Assembly: GCA_965227255.1 (NCBI GenBank) | Contig: CBDDFS010000005.1 | Location: 111,766-175,765 of the forward strand | Length of the DNA stretch: 64,000 nucleotides | DNA from: CBDDFS01 sp965227255 | Lineage (GTDB): Bacteria > Bacteroidota > Bacteroidia > Flavobacteriales_E > Vicingaceae | Reading direction: 5' to 3' | Shown here: piece by piece, positions 35,762 through 44,285 of the stretch | Layout of the letters: the number at the start of each line of letters is the position of its first letter | How positions within the stretch are numbered: position 1 is the stretch's first letter | Made by a program: the position numbers and the translations under genes | The notes under the pieces: generated by a model | Told to the model about the DNA's origin: nothing | The model's input: only the letters and a program-made list of their open reading frames with translations | The model's database searches: none

Positions 35762-37384
35762 TTATTTGCTGATCTTCTGAAACAGTGATTCAGAGGTACA
35801 CATGGGAGGTCTCTGAATCTGAAGTAGATCCGACAGTGTGGCCGCAATCTGAGTAATTTCAACATTTTCAACGGACATACCTTTCTTGATTCCTTTTCCG
35901 TACCAGATCAGCGGCACATTTCTGTCATATCCATAAGGTGTGCCATGACCCGTTCCCTTTTGATATTCCTCCGATCTCATAAGGGGTCTGTAAACAAATA
36001 ATACATCACCCGACCTGGAATGGTAATATGAATTCTGCATTTCCCTTTTGGGGTAATCAACATATTCCTTGAACAATAATTCTTTGGAAGATAATGCAAC
36101 CTGAATATTCTCTTTCGAAACCAGATATTCGGTGATATACTTCAATATTTTAGAATAATCAGCTTTTTCTTTCTCTATCAATTGACGATCCAGGTATACC
36201 TGTTGGGATGATACTTTTTGCACAGGTGAAATATTGAATTCACTCATTAGTTTTTGGTTCAGCTCATTTTTCAAACTGTCTCCTGTTTCAAAGTGATTGG
36301 CAGGGAGTTTTCTGGACTTCATATAATTGATATTTGGCACCACGCCATGATCGGAAGTAAGAAAGATGGTATAATTATTATTACCCACCTTTTCATCCAG
36401 ATAATACATGAATAAGGCCAGATCTCTATCCAGCTTCGTATAGGTATCTTCAACTTCATCAGAATATGGTCCGTATAAATGACCCACATAATCAGTGCTG
36501 GAAAGAGAAATGCACAAGAAATCCGTAAAATCATCCTGACCGAATTTTTCACTCTCAATCATTTTTTTGGCCAGGTCTAGCGTATATGAATTACCATAAG
36601 GTGTGAATTTCAATACCGAAATACCTTTTGATTCAGCGATTGCCTTCAAGTCATAAGGAAAATTTGCATCATCTTCCTTTCCTGCTATGCTCTGCTCAAA
36701 CTCGTTGTGCATCATCATCTTAGTCTCAGGAATTGAGACATCTCCTTTTCTGCTGTACTCCCATTTTTCAAGAAATGATTCAGCTGGAGATTCAGATTCA
36801 AAAGAACTCACCCAAGAAGGCAGATCATCTCTGTAATAAGACGATGTGGTCCACATTCCTGTTTCTCCATTCCACCATAGAGCCAGATCAGCCATATGTC
36901 CACCGGGCAGAATAGCACCTCTGTCTTTGATCGCAACCGACATGATCTTCGACCTTCCGTTATCGGAGAGTGCAAGCATATCAGTAATCGTTGGACCATT
37001 GAGATTTGAAGGAGATTGCTCAGCATCATCACCGCTGTCAATTCCCGAATTCTGATCAGAAACGCAATTTACAAATTCACCGCTTTCCCTGTCCAACCAA
37101 CGATTCTCAACGATACCGTGCATTGAAGGAGTAGTGCCAGTATAAATGCTGGCGTGCCCCGGTCCGGTTGAAGTGCGCATATAATTATAGAAGGTATTGG
37201 GGAAATAGAATCCACCATTAACGAGACGATTGAAACCATCATCTTCAAAATTGGCGTTGAACCGATAGAGATAATCATTTGTCATCTGATCAACCACGAT
37301 ACCAATTACAAGTTTCGGTCTGCTCTGACCAATAGCCAGTAGACTTCCTGAGCAGATTATTAAGGATAGAATTCTTTTAATCAT
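35762..37384 (-). CDS. pafA: PafA-type alkaline phosphatase
   Basis: This 540-residue exported phosphatase belongs to the phosphodiesterase/nucleotide pyrophosphatase (alkaline phosphatase) superfamily. After a signal peptide ('ILSLIICSGSLLAIGQ') it has 'LVIGIVVDQM' (metal Asp) and the nucleophile region 'MRTSTGPGHASIYTGTTP' with catalytic Thr. 'TSDHGVV' (metal Asp-His) and 'GTGHGTPYGYDRNVPLIWYG' (metal His) follow. PafA releases phosphate from phosphomonoesters in the periplasm. It overlaps fluC by 8 bp and is the last gene of the adk-obg-PAP2-fluC-pafA run. No Pho-box-like element is evident directly upstream. Confidence 0.92.
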   Translation of the reverse strand: MIKRILSLIICSGSLLAIGQSRPKLVIGIVVDQMTNDYLYRFNANFEDDGFNRLVNGGFYFPNTFYNYMRTSTGPGHASIYTGTTPSMHGIVENRWLDRESGEFVNCVSDQNSGIDSGDDAEQSPSNLNGPTITDMLALSDNGRSKIMSVAIKDRGAILPGGHMADLALWWNGETGMWTTSSYYRDDLPSWVSSFESESPAESFLEKWEYSRKGDVSIPETKMMMHNEFEQSIAGKEDDANFPYDLKAIAESKGISVLKFTPYGNSYTLDLAKKMIESEKFGQDDFTDFLCISLSSTDYVGHLYGPYSDEVEDTYTKLDRDLALFMYYLDEKVGNNNYTIFLTSDHGVVPNINYMKSRKLPANHFETGDSLKNELNQKLMSEFNISPVQKVSSQQVYLDRQLIEKEKADYSKILKYITEYLVSKENIQVALSSKELLFKEYVDYPKREMQNSYYHSRSGDVLFVYRPLMRSEEYQKGTGHGTPYGYDRNVPLIWYGKGIKKGMSVENVEITQIAATLSDLLQIQRPPMCTSESLFQKISK

Positions 37385-37754
37385 TGAGGGGAATGTCTTT
37401 AAATAGAAGAAGCATAATTACAAATCCAAGCACCACGCTTACGAAAACATTGAGTAAAGAAATCATTAAATGATCACTTCGGAGCAAGGCATAATTTTCA
37501 TAACTGAATGTAGAGAATGTGCTGAAGCCGCCACAAAAACCCGTAATCAGGAAAAAACGCCAAAGAGGTTGTTCCTGCAGTTTCTCTTTGAATACAACAA
37601 TTGTGAGAGCAAGGGCCAGACATGCCAACATATTTGAAATAAAAGTACCCCAGGGAAAATTTGAAGCAATAAATTTTACCGAATAATGACTGATGATATA
37701 ACGAATCACACTTCCAAGTCCACCCCCAAGAAATACAGCAATAACGGCATTCAT
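37377..37754 (-). CDS. crcB: Fluoride channel/exporter CrcB (Fluc)
   Basis: This 125-residue small membrane protein with four hydrophobic helices forms a dual-topology dimer that lets fluoride out of the cell. Family motifs are 'GGGLGSVIRYIIS' at the N-terminus, 'FPWGTFISNMLACLAL' and 'GFCGGFSTFSTFSYEN', including the paired Phe and Ser/Thr track residues. It overlaps the PAP2 gene by 4 bp (ATGA) and pafA by 8 bp, so it is translationally coupled. No fluoride riboswitch is visible because the gene sits inside an operon. Confidence 0.95.
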   Translation of the reverse strand: MNAVIAVFLGGGLGSVIRYIISHYSVKFIASNFPWGTFISNMLACLALALTIVVFKEKLQEQPLWRFFLITGFCGGFSTFSTFSYENYALLRSDHLMISLLNVFVSVVLGFVIMLLLFKDIPLND

Positions 37755-38332
37755 TTCAATTGCAAGATATTATAATTCTTATCGAGATTTACCAGCCACG
37801 AGTACACCATAACGGCGATAAATATTCCCAGGCCGGCACCGACAAAAACATCCATGGGATAGTGCACACCAAGATATATTCTGCTGTATGAAACGACAGC
37901 AGCCCAAGTCAGAAGACCAAATAGCCATTTTGAATTTTTGGTACCCAACAAATTGCCGATCAGATAAGCAAGACCAAAGGAGTTAGCTGCGTGAGAAGAC
38001 ACGAAACCATATTGTCCACCACAATGATCATTCACAAGATGTACCAATGCCTGTAATTCCTGCTCATGACAAGGTCGCAAGCGTTGAAATAGGCTCTTAA
38101 ACAGATGAACGGATATCTGATCGCAAAGAGTGATGACAACAATAACGGAAAGTATCAGATAGATTGAATTTTTGCCGTAATACCTGACCAGAAAGAACAG
38201 CAAAATGGCATAAAATGGAATCCAGATAAATCGATCAGAAATTCCTTCCATGATTACATCCATGAAAGGAGAATTCAGACTATTCAGAAAAAGGAAGAGT
38301 TTTTTATCGAGTTCTATTAAGAAATCCCACAT
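37751..38332 (-). CDS. PAP2 family phosphatase
   Basis: This 193-residue membrane phosphatase has about five helices. The three PAP2 signature parts are recognisable: 'KSLFQRLRPCHE' (K-x-x-x-x-x-x-R-P variant), 'QYGFVSSHAANSFG' (PSGH-like, here SSHA) and 'SYSRIYLGVHYPMDVFVGAG' (S-R-x5-H-x3-D). Such enzymes act on lipid phosphates such as undecaprenyl pyrophosphate or phosphatidic acid at the membrane. It lies 25 bp downstream of obg and overlaps crcB by 4 bp. Confidence 0.92.
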   Translation of the reverse strand: MWDFLIELDKKLFLFLNSLNSPFMDVIMEGISDRFIWIPFYAILLFFLVRYYGKNSIYLILSVIVVITLCDQISVHLFKSLFQRLRPCHEQELQALVHLVNDHCGGQYGFVSSHAANSFGLAYLIGNLLGTKNSKWLFGLLTWAAVVSYSRIYLGVHYPMDVFVGAGLGIFIAVMVYSWLVNLDKNYNILQLK

Positions 38333-38357
38333 AGTTCATTTTCAGCGAATGAAACTA

Positions 38358-39356
38358 CTAAAATTCCTCATTCATCTTGATCCATAAAAGATCTTTGAGC
38401 TGGTCGATATTTTTCCCCGACACAGAGGAAATAAAGATATGATCGACATCTTCCGGCAATGTTTTTTCTATCTCACTTGTCAATTCCTCATCCAGCATAT
38501 CGCTTTTAGTGATTGCCAGAATTCTGCCTTTAACAAGCATTTCCGGATTGTATTTTTCAAGTTCATTGAGAAGAGTATGATACTCAGCCTCGATATCATC
38601 GGCATCTGCCGGGACCATGAACAAAAGCACTGAATTTCGCTCTATATGTCTTAGGAATCGATGTCCAAGCCCTTTTCCTTCATGCGCTCCCTCAATGATT
38701 CCGGGTATATCAGCCATAACAAAGGACTTGTCTCCCCTATAACCGACCATACCCAGGTTGGGAACCAAAGTAGTAAAAGGGTAGTCTGCTATTTCCGGTT
38801 TTGCGGCCGACACGACAGATAACAGAGTGGATTTTCCGGCATTTGGAAAGCCAACCAGACCTACATCCCCCAATAATTTGAGTTCCAGAATCCTCCACCC
38901 TTCATCACCTTCTTCTCCAGGTTGCGCATATCGTGGTGCCTGATTCGTAGGACTCTTAAAATGATCATTTCCAAGTCCTCCTCTTCCACCTTTCATGAGG
39001 ATCTTTTCTTCTCCGTGATTCTCTATCTCGAACAGAATTTCTCCAGTATCTGCATCCTTAGCCACCGTTCCTAAGGGAACTTCAACGATGGCGTCATTTC
39101 CATCAGCACCTGTTCTTCTGTTGGCTCCTCCTCCACCGCCATGCTCAGCTTTAATATGCTTCTGATACTTGAGGTGAAGAAGAGTCCAGAGTTGTTCATT
39201 ACCGCGCACAACGATGTGCCCACCTCTGCCACCATCACCTCCATCAGGACCTCCTCTTGGATTTGTCCTGTCGCGATGAAAGTGAGCCGATCCGGCACCA
39301 CCCTTACCTGATTCGCAATGAATCTTAACGTAATCGACGAAATTCGATTCCGCCAT
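38358..39356 (-). CDS. obg: GTPase Obg/CgtA
   Basis: This essential ribosome-assembly GTPase has 332 residues. The N-terminal glycine-rich Obg fold is plain ('DYVKIHCESGKGGAGSAHFH', 'GGPDGGDGGRGGH'). The G domain has 'LVGFPNAGKSTLL' (G1), 'PFTTLVPNLG' (switch I), 'ADIPGIIEGAHEGKGLGHRF' (G3/switch II) and 'ITKSD' (G4). It binds the 50S subunit and responds to nucleotide pools. It follows adk by 10 bp and leads into the PAP2-crcB-pafA genes. The C-terminal extension beyond the G domain is absent, as is common. Confidence 0.96.
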   Translation of the reverse strand: MAESNFVDYVKIHCESGKGGAGSAHFHRDRTNPRGGPDGGDGGRGGHIVVRGNEQLWTLLHLKYQKHIKAEHGGGGGANRRTGADGNDAIVEVPLGTVAKDADTGEILFEIENHGEEKILMKGGRGGLGNDHFKSPTNQAPRYAQPGEEGDEGWRILELKLLGDVGLVGFPNAGKSTLLSVVSAAKPEIADYPFTTLVPNLGMVGYRGDKSFVMADIPGIIEGAHEGKGLGHRFLRHIERNSVLLFMVPADADDIEAEYHTLLNELEKYNPEMLVKGRILAITKSDMLDEELTSEIEKTLPEDVDHIFISSVSGKNIDQLKDLLWIKMNEEF

Positions 39357-39366
39357 AATTCGAAAA

Positions 39367-39942
39367 TTATTTAACTTTTTCTACCTCTTCAACAAGGTTC
39401 TGAAAGATGTCTTCAATGGCACCTACACCTTCGATAGCTCTGTACTTGTCCTGACCCTTGTAGTAATCGATCAAGGGAGCAGTTTTGTTATTGTACTCCT
39501 TAATTCTGGCCCCAATAACCTGTTGATCCTGATCGTCGGCCCTGCCGCTATCTTTTCCTCTTAACAAGAGCCTTCTCACTAATTCTTCATCATCCACTTC
39601 CAGCGATAACATTACGGAAATTGGCGCAGAAGATTTTTCAAGCATAGCATCCAATTCTTCCGCCTGGACCGTAGTTCTGGGAAATCCGTCGAAGATAAAT
39701 CCCTTGGCGTCACCGTTTTCTCGCATCAGATTTTCAATCATACCGATTACCACTTCATCCGGGACCAACTTACCTGCATCCATGAATGTTTTAGCCTCCA
39801 TTCCAAGTTTGCTTTCAGCCCTGATCTCAGATCTCAACAAATCACCGGTGGAAATATGAACGAGATTAAACTCTTCCTTCAACTTAAAGGCTTGAGTTCC
39901 TTTACCTGCTCCCGGAGGTCCAAACAATACAATATTGATCAT
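39367..39942 (-). CDS. adk: Adenylate kinase
   Basis: Adk catalyses ATP + AMP to 2 ADP. The 191-residue protein has the P-loop 'LFGPPGAGKGTQAFKL', the AMP-binding 'ISTGDLLRSEI' and 'FIFDGFPRTTVQAEEL', and a short LID ('RRLLLRGKDSGRADDQDQQV') of the non-zinc type. Length fits the short form. It is the first gene of the adk-obg run. A good promoter (TTG at 39991-39993 on the minus strand, 17-nt spacer, TAGATTTG at 39966-39973) lies 23 nt before the ATG. Confidence 0.96.
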   Translation of the reverse strand: MINIVLFGPPGAGKGTQAFKLKEEFNLVHISTGDLLRSEIRAESKLGMEAKTFMDAGKLVPDEVVIGMIENLMRENGDAKGFIFDGFPRTTVQAEELDAMLEKSSAPISVMLSLEVDDEELVRRLLLRGKDSGRADDQDQQVIGARIKEYNNKTAPLIDYYKGQDKYRAIEGVGAIEDIFQNLVEEVEKVK

Positions 39943-39965
39943 AATTCAATCTTTAATTGGGGCGG

Positions 39966-39993
39966 CAAATCTAATGAATATTAAATAAGTCAA
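39966..39993 (-). promoter_or_regulatory. Promoter of adk: TTG, 17-nt spacer, TAGATTTG
   Basis: On the minus strand TTG (39991-39993) and TAGATTTG (39966-39973) are separated by 17 nt. This matches the Bacteroidota -33/-7 consensus. The -7 element lies 23 nt upstream of the ATG. Confidence 0.65.
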
Positions 39994-40075
39994 TGTGAGC
40001 TAAGACACTGAAGGAAGTCAACACATGACGCTCAATCGGATTGCAATAGTGAAAGGGTCTGGTGAACTTTCAATT

Positions 40076-40885
40076 ATGTGTATTCGAAATATTTTTTTCG
40101 TCGGTTTTACACTCCTTTCAAATTTGATTTGGGGGCAGTATTCCAACTCAATTGCAATGTCTGGCATTAAATCCTGCGACACTAAAAACTGGTCAGTTCT
40201 GAACAATCCGGCAGGAATGACAAGGAATCCGGTTAGCACTGCTCTCGCGTCCTATTCCTCTCGATTCAACATTCCTGAATTGGACGAAAAAACCTTGGCT
40301 TACACTCATGTCATGAATAATAAATCTCTGGGTGTATATTATTCTCAATTTGGCGACCAGCGCTTATCATTGAGCACAGTCTCATTTTCATTTGGTCAGG
40401 ATTTTGGAGAACAACTTTCTCTGGGCGCAGGAGTCAATCTTCAGCACCTCCGACAAGAGTCTTTCTATGGAAACAAAACAAGTCTGTATAGTCATTTTGG
40501 TATATTAATCCGGCCCTCGGAAAAGGGTGAGCTGGGTTTTCTTCTGATCAACCCTGAGAAAAGGGATCTGAATAACGAATTGAATCATAAAATTCCGACT
40601 TCACTTTCTCTGTCTTACTCTCATCGGTTCTCAAAAGTTTTTAAGTGGATTAATGAAATGAGTCTGCTAAGCACAGGGAAGATTGATCTGGCGACGGCTT
40701 TCATGTACAGAATGAGACCAAATTTCGAAGTCGTTTCAACCATCAATTTTTATCGAAAACAATTCTCAATGGCAATGGAAGTCATTTTTCACCGCTTTTA
40801 CCTTTCATTTGCCTGGGCCTATGAATCAAACTTGGGCCTGCAAAGTCGACTTGCACTAATCTTCAAGACTAATAAAGCAAGTTGA
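40076..40885 (+). CDS. PorV/FadL-like outer-membrane beta-barrel protein
   Basis: This 269-residue exported protein begins at the ATG at 40076, which opens a clean signal peptide ('IRNIFFVGFTLLSNLIWGQ'); an in-frame ATG at 40025 would place 17 unrelated residues before it. After cleavage, 'CDTKNWSVLNNPAGMTRN' resembles the start of PorV/PorQ/FadL-type barrels. The rest alternates amphipathic strands to the end. The next gene starts at a TTG overlapping its stop codon (TTGA), so the two are translationally coupled. Exact family and function are uncertain. Confidence 0.6.
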   Translation: MCIRNIFFVGFTLLSNLIWGQYSNSIAMSGIKSCDTKNWSVLNNPAGMTRNPVSTALASYSSRFNIPELDEKTLAYTHVMNNKSLGVYYSQFGDQRLSLSTVSFSFGQDFGEQLSLGAGVNLQHLRQESFYGNKTSLYSHFGILIRPSEKGELGFLLINPEKRDLNNELNHKIPTSLSLSYSHRFSKVFKWINEMSLLSTGKIDLATAFMYRMRPNFEVVSTINFYRKQFSMAMEVIFHRFYLSFAWAYESNLGLQSRLALIFKTNKAS

Positions 40886-42903
40886 AATCCATTTATCCAT
40901 GGTTAGTATTCACCCTTCTATGCAAAAGCATTTTGTCTCAAGAGTCCCATCAGGAAATTATCCAGGAAGTCCTTGAACGCAGAATCGAAAGTTCAACACA
41001 ATTTGAAGAATCCGATTTTATCGGTCTGGACGAATTTGAACGGAGACTGGCAAGGTATTTAAACAGAAAAATCTTCCTCAATCTCAATGGAATAGAAGAA
41101 GTTGAACAACTTCAGATTCTGGAAAAAGCAGACTTATCAAGTATTGAAAAACATGTAAAGAATTATGGCAGCATTGTTCGACCGGAAGAATTATACATGA
41201 TAGAGGGACTTGATCATGAGATAATTGATCTTCTTTCAAATTTTATCAAATATGAAAATGAATACCTACCCGAAGAACGAAACGAAATTGACAGAAAGAC
41301 TTCGTTGAAAGTCAGAATGCGAACTGGCAGGCTTGTCCAAAAGTCGAGAGGATTTGAAGAGCAGGTTTTCAATGGAAATATTTGGAATCAAAACCTGCTG
41401 ATAAAGCTTGATCATCTGCGTTGGTTAGATGCAGGCCTAAACATTGAAAAAGATGCCGGAGAAAGGCTAAAAATTGGAAATAATTCTCAAGTCGATCATG
41501 CTGTCGCTTATTTGAGAATAAGGACCAATTCAATAATCAAATCGCTGATCATTGGGGATTATGTTGTTGGATTCGGTCAGGGATTGACCTATTCCATGGG
41601 TATGTCGAATCGAAAATCAGAATATGTTCTTACCGTTCAACCAAATACGATCCACTCACGTCCATTCACCTCCAATAATGAGTTTTATTATTTGAGGGGG
41701 ATTTGCAGTGAAATCGAGTTTGGGCATTTCAAATTCGTACCGTTCTATTCTCACAGAAAATTAAGCGCAAACAATGTTGACTCTGATCTTTCTTCATTCA
41801 CTTCATTCTATTCTTCCGGACTTCATAGAAGTGATCAAGAAATATCGAAGAAGAAGGCTATCAGACTTAAGACCTTTGGCGCCTCTATTGAACGTGATTT
41901 AAAAAATTTCACTTTCGGTATTATTGGTATTAAAGAAAGACTATCTCATGTTTTATCACCCCCTCTACATTTCAATAATCAAAACGAAAAACCTCAGCTA
42001 TTCCGAATAAAAAAAGGAGCATTCTTCAGGCAGGAAGGGGTGAATTATTCGGCTTTTGGTGAGACAAACTTTGACAAGAATCGGATTTCATGGCTCATTG
42101 GTTCAGTCATTATGCCTCATTCCACAATAGCCTTATCTGCGCTAATCAGAAAATATGAAGCAACTCCGACTTCAATTTCAAGATCTTCATTTGGAGAATC
42201 AAGCACGAATAGAAATGAACTTGGATTCTATCAGAGCATGAGGATAAAAATTCATTCCAGTTTCAAAATCTCTGCTTTTGTCGATTTCTCAGAAAATATT
42301 ATTCCAGGGGAGACGAATACCACAAAGTTGACCACTAAAGACTATTTGTTGAGTCTGGCGCATAAAAAGAAAAAGGAAGAGTTCTCTGCGCGTATCAGAT
42401 GGAAAGAGCAAGACAAGGAGATCGGACAACAATCACAGAAGTTATCGAAAGCCATGGCGCAAATAAGAAAAAACCTTAGATTACAGTATATCTCACATTC
42501 TCATGAAAACTGGAGGTTTAGAAGCCGAGCAGAATTCAGTGAATATACTTTGTCAGATACTGCACATCAGGGAGCTCTATTTTTTCAGGAGGTTAAGTTT
42601 AAAAAGATACAATTCCCTTTGTCATTTCTTATCCGTTTTACTTTGTTCAACACCGAAAACTACAACAGTCGGATCTATGCATATGAGCAGGATCTCGAAG
42701 GCATTTATAACATTTCACCCTTTTATGGAAAGGGAAGCAGAATCATGTTTTTATTCAATTATAAAATGACACGATTCGCCAAACTCAGCTTCAAAATCTC
42801 GCACACCGAATACGATGACAGAAGCAGCATTGGCAGTGGACTGGATGAGGTCAAAAGTTCTGAGAAAACCTATTATCGAATGCAACTTTTAATCAAAATT
42901 TGA
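40882..42903 (+). CDS. Outer-membrane protein with N-terminal helix-hairpin-helix motifs
   Basis: This 673-residue exported protein starts at a TTG with signal peptide 'SIYPWLVFTLLCKSILSQ'. About residues 60-130 hold two helix-hairpin-helix-like units ('LNLNGIEEVEQLQILEKADL', 'RPEELYMIEGLDHEIIDLL'), as in ComEA. The remaining 500 residues are rich in alternating amphipathic strands and end in an aromatic-poor 'MQLLIKI' strand, suggesting a beta-barrel. As I recall, Bacteroidota genomes carry such HhH-barrel proteins annotated only by the HhH domain. Its role is unknown; DNA binding at the outer membrane is a speculation. It is coupled to the upstream barrel gene. Confidence 0.72.
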   Translation: MKSIYPWLVFTLLCKSILSQESHQEIIQEVLERRIESSTQFEESDFIGLDEFERRLARYLNRKIFLNLNGIEEVEQLQILEKADLSSIEKHVKNYGSIVRPEELYMIEGLDHEIIDLLSNFIKYENEYLPEERNEIDRKTSLKVRMRTGRLVQKSRGFEEQVFNGNIWNQNLLIKLDHLRWLDAGLNIEKDAGERLKIGNNSQVDHAVAYLRIRTNSIIKSLIIGDYVVGFGQGLTYSMGMSNRKSEYVLTVQPNTIHSRPFTSNNEFYYLRGICSEIEFGHFKFVPFYSHRKLSANNVDSDLSSFTSFYSSGLHRSDQEISKKKAIRLKTFGASIERDLKNFTFGIIGIKERLSHVLSPPLHFNNQNEKPQLFRIKKGAFFRQEGVNYSAFGETNFDKNRISWLIGSVIMPHSTIALSALIRKYEATPTSISRSSFGESSTNRNELGFYQSMRIKIHSSFKISAFVDFSENIIPGETNTTKLTTKDYLLSLAHKKKKEEFSARIRWKEQDKEIGQQSQKLSKAMAQIRKNLRLQYISHSHENWRFRSRAEFSEYTLSDTAHQGALFFQEVKFKKIQFPLSFLIRFTLFNTENYNSRIYAYEQDLEGIYNISPFYGKGSRIMFLFNYKMTRFAKLSFKISHTEYDDRSSIGSGLDEVKSSEKTYYRMQLLIKI

Positions 42904-42927
42904 GTAGTAAAAAATCAAGTAACTTTG
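42899..42927 (+). promoter_or_regulatory. Promoter: TTTG, 17-nt spacer, TAACTTTG
   Basis: TTTG at 42899-42902 and TAACTTTG at 42920-42927 are separated by 17 nt. This is a full match to the Bacteroidota -33/-7 consensus. Only 7 nt separate it from the ATG at 42935. Confidence 0.7.
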
Positions 42928-42934
42928 TCGCTTC

Positions 42935-43855
42935 ATGAATCGATTCCTGGCCGTCTTTCTTTTATCCGTCTGTACATTTATATTCTCTGAGTCCGATGCA
43001 CAATACCTGAGGGCAAAAGTTGGAACGGATATACCCATGCAGTATTTGTTCGGCTTGAATTATCAGCAAGGAAAATTCGCTAGCGCCGATGTCAGCTTTG
43101 GTTATGTTGGATACCCGTATAACGGTGATTTGTACAGAGTAATTGATGTGCCTGAGAAATGGCAGGCCAGGAAGGAATTTCTGATGGAAACCACAGACTA
43201 TGGATATGTATTTGGTGCTGGTCTGAATGGACATTATAAGAAGTGGTATGGTGGTGTATTTTTTCAACGTCTTGATCTCTATGCTTCAGCGTCGTATGAA
43301 TACATTCTGGGATCTGAGCTATTCAGAGAAGAACTGACTCAAGACCAGAAGAATTTAGTTGATGCATTTTTGAGCGAAGAGAATACGGTAGGAAATTTCT
43401 CAGACCTTGATCTGTCGCAGACCATGAAACTGAATATGTTGGCATTTCAGGGTGGATTGAAAATTGGAAGAAGATTCTTCTTCAAGAATAAGAGATGGGA
43501 GTTCAGGGCAGAATTTGCTTTTAGCAAGAACTTCAGGACCACAACGGAAAGTGAATACGATGAAGAGTTATTCGACGATGTCATCTCCACATACAATACG
43601 ATCAAATTACTTTCAGTCACCAATCCTGAACTGATCGAGCAACTTGAGGATGCCCTGGGAATGGAAATTCCGTTGGATGTCGACCTTGAAAATATTCTGA
43701 ATCTGGAAAGGAAAGAAGATGAGATCTCAGAATGGTTTCATGAATACGGTTACATACCCACATTAAACTTTCATCTCACTTATTTGCTTTGGGTTCCAAA
43801 TAAGTTGAAGAAACAGGAAGATAAAATAGAAGAGATCAAATCTCAGTTCCCGTAA
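42935..43855 (+). CDS. Exported protein, probable outer-membrane beta-barrel
   Basis: This 306-residue protein has a signal peptide ('FLAVFLLSVCTFIFSESDAQ'). Alternating strands follow ('FASADVSFGYVGYPYNGDLY', 'YGGVFFQRLDLYASASYEYI', 'LAFQGGLKIGRRFFF'). An acidic insert lies near 210-270 and a charged coiled tail at the end. I do not recognise a named family. It has a full consensus promoter immediately before its start codon and is convergent with the GldM-C-like gene, 8 bp apart. Confidence 0.65.
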   Translation: MNRFLAVFLLSVCTFIFSESDAQYLRAKVGTDIPMQYLFGLNYQQGKFASADVSFGYVGYPYNGDLYRVIDVPEKWQARKEFLMETTDYGYVFGAGLNGHYKKWYGGVFFQRLDLYASASYEYILGSELFREELTQDQKNLVDAFLSEENTVGNFSDLDLSQTMKLNMLAFQGGLKIGRRFFFKNKRWEFRAEFAFSKNFRTTTESEYDEELFDDVISTYNTIKLLSVTNPELIEQLEDALGMEIPLDVDLENILNLERKEDEISEWFHEYGYIPTLNFHLTYLLWVPNKLKKQEDKIEEIKSQFP

Positions 43856-43863
43856 GCCCGATT

Positions 43864-44253
43864 TTAGCTTTTAATGGTCAACTTCAGAGGTTTGGCCAAT
43901 ACTTCTCCGCTTGCATTCTCAATGCGGATATGTTCGAAACTCACTTTGGTTCCAATTTTGGCATTTTTGAGATGACCCAGGATCTGCTCATTCAATTCGG
44001 CACCTTCATTGTGAATGTTGGCCTCATAGCCCGACTTTTCACAGACATATTCAAAGCTGATTATTACCGCTTCTCTCTCATTCACTTCCAGTGACTTTGC
44101 TCTGGATAGATCCATTTTGGAAAGATAACCTCCACTCGCTGTTTTGGCCAGTTTGACTATCAGACTTTCATCAATTGGAATATCGTCACTTTGAGCGTTA
44201 ACCGATTGATAACCAAGCAAAAAAACAAATAGAAGTGGAGTTAAAAATTTCAT
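43864..44253 (-). CDS. Secreted single-domain protein resembling the GldM C-terminal domain
   Basis: This 129-residue exported protein begins at the ATG at 44253, where a signal peptide starts ('FLTPLLFVFLLGYQSVNAQ'). The mature part includes 'AVIISFEYVCEKSGYEANIH', 'ELNEQILGHLKNAKIGTKVS' and 'FEHIRIENASGEVLAKPLKL'. This order is similar to the last Ig-like domain of the gliding/T9SS protein GldM/PorM. Stand-alone copies have no assigned role that I know. Its promoter element overlaps the stop codon of aroA. Confidence 0.65.
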   Translation of the reverse strand: MKFLTPLLFVFLLGYQSVNAQSDDIPIDESLIVKLAKTASGGYLSKMDLSRAKSLEVNEREAVIISFEYVCEKSGYEANIHNEGAELNEQILGHLKNAKIGTKVSFEHIRIENASGEVLAKPLKLTIKS

Positions 44254-44277
44254 GACAATCACATTATTAATTACAAT

Positions 44278-44285
44278 CAAACTTA
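44278..44285 (-). promoter_or_regulatory. -7 promoter element (TAAGTTTG) of the GldM-C-like gene
   Basis: On the minus strand this matches TAnnTTTG exactly and lies 24 nt before the ATG at 44253. It overlaps the aroA stop codon at 44283-44285. A TTG lies 24 nt further upstream, slightly beyond the usual spacing. Confidence 0.5.

Noticed and set aside
37377..37754. Possible fluoride riboswitch for crcB
   Set aside because: The gene sits inside an operon with 4-bp and 8-bp overlaps on both sides, leaving no room for a riboswitch.
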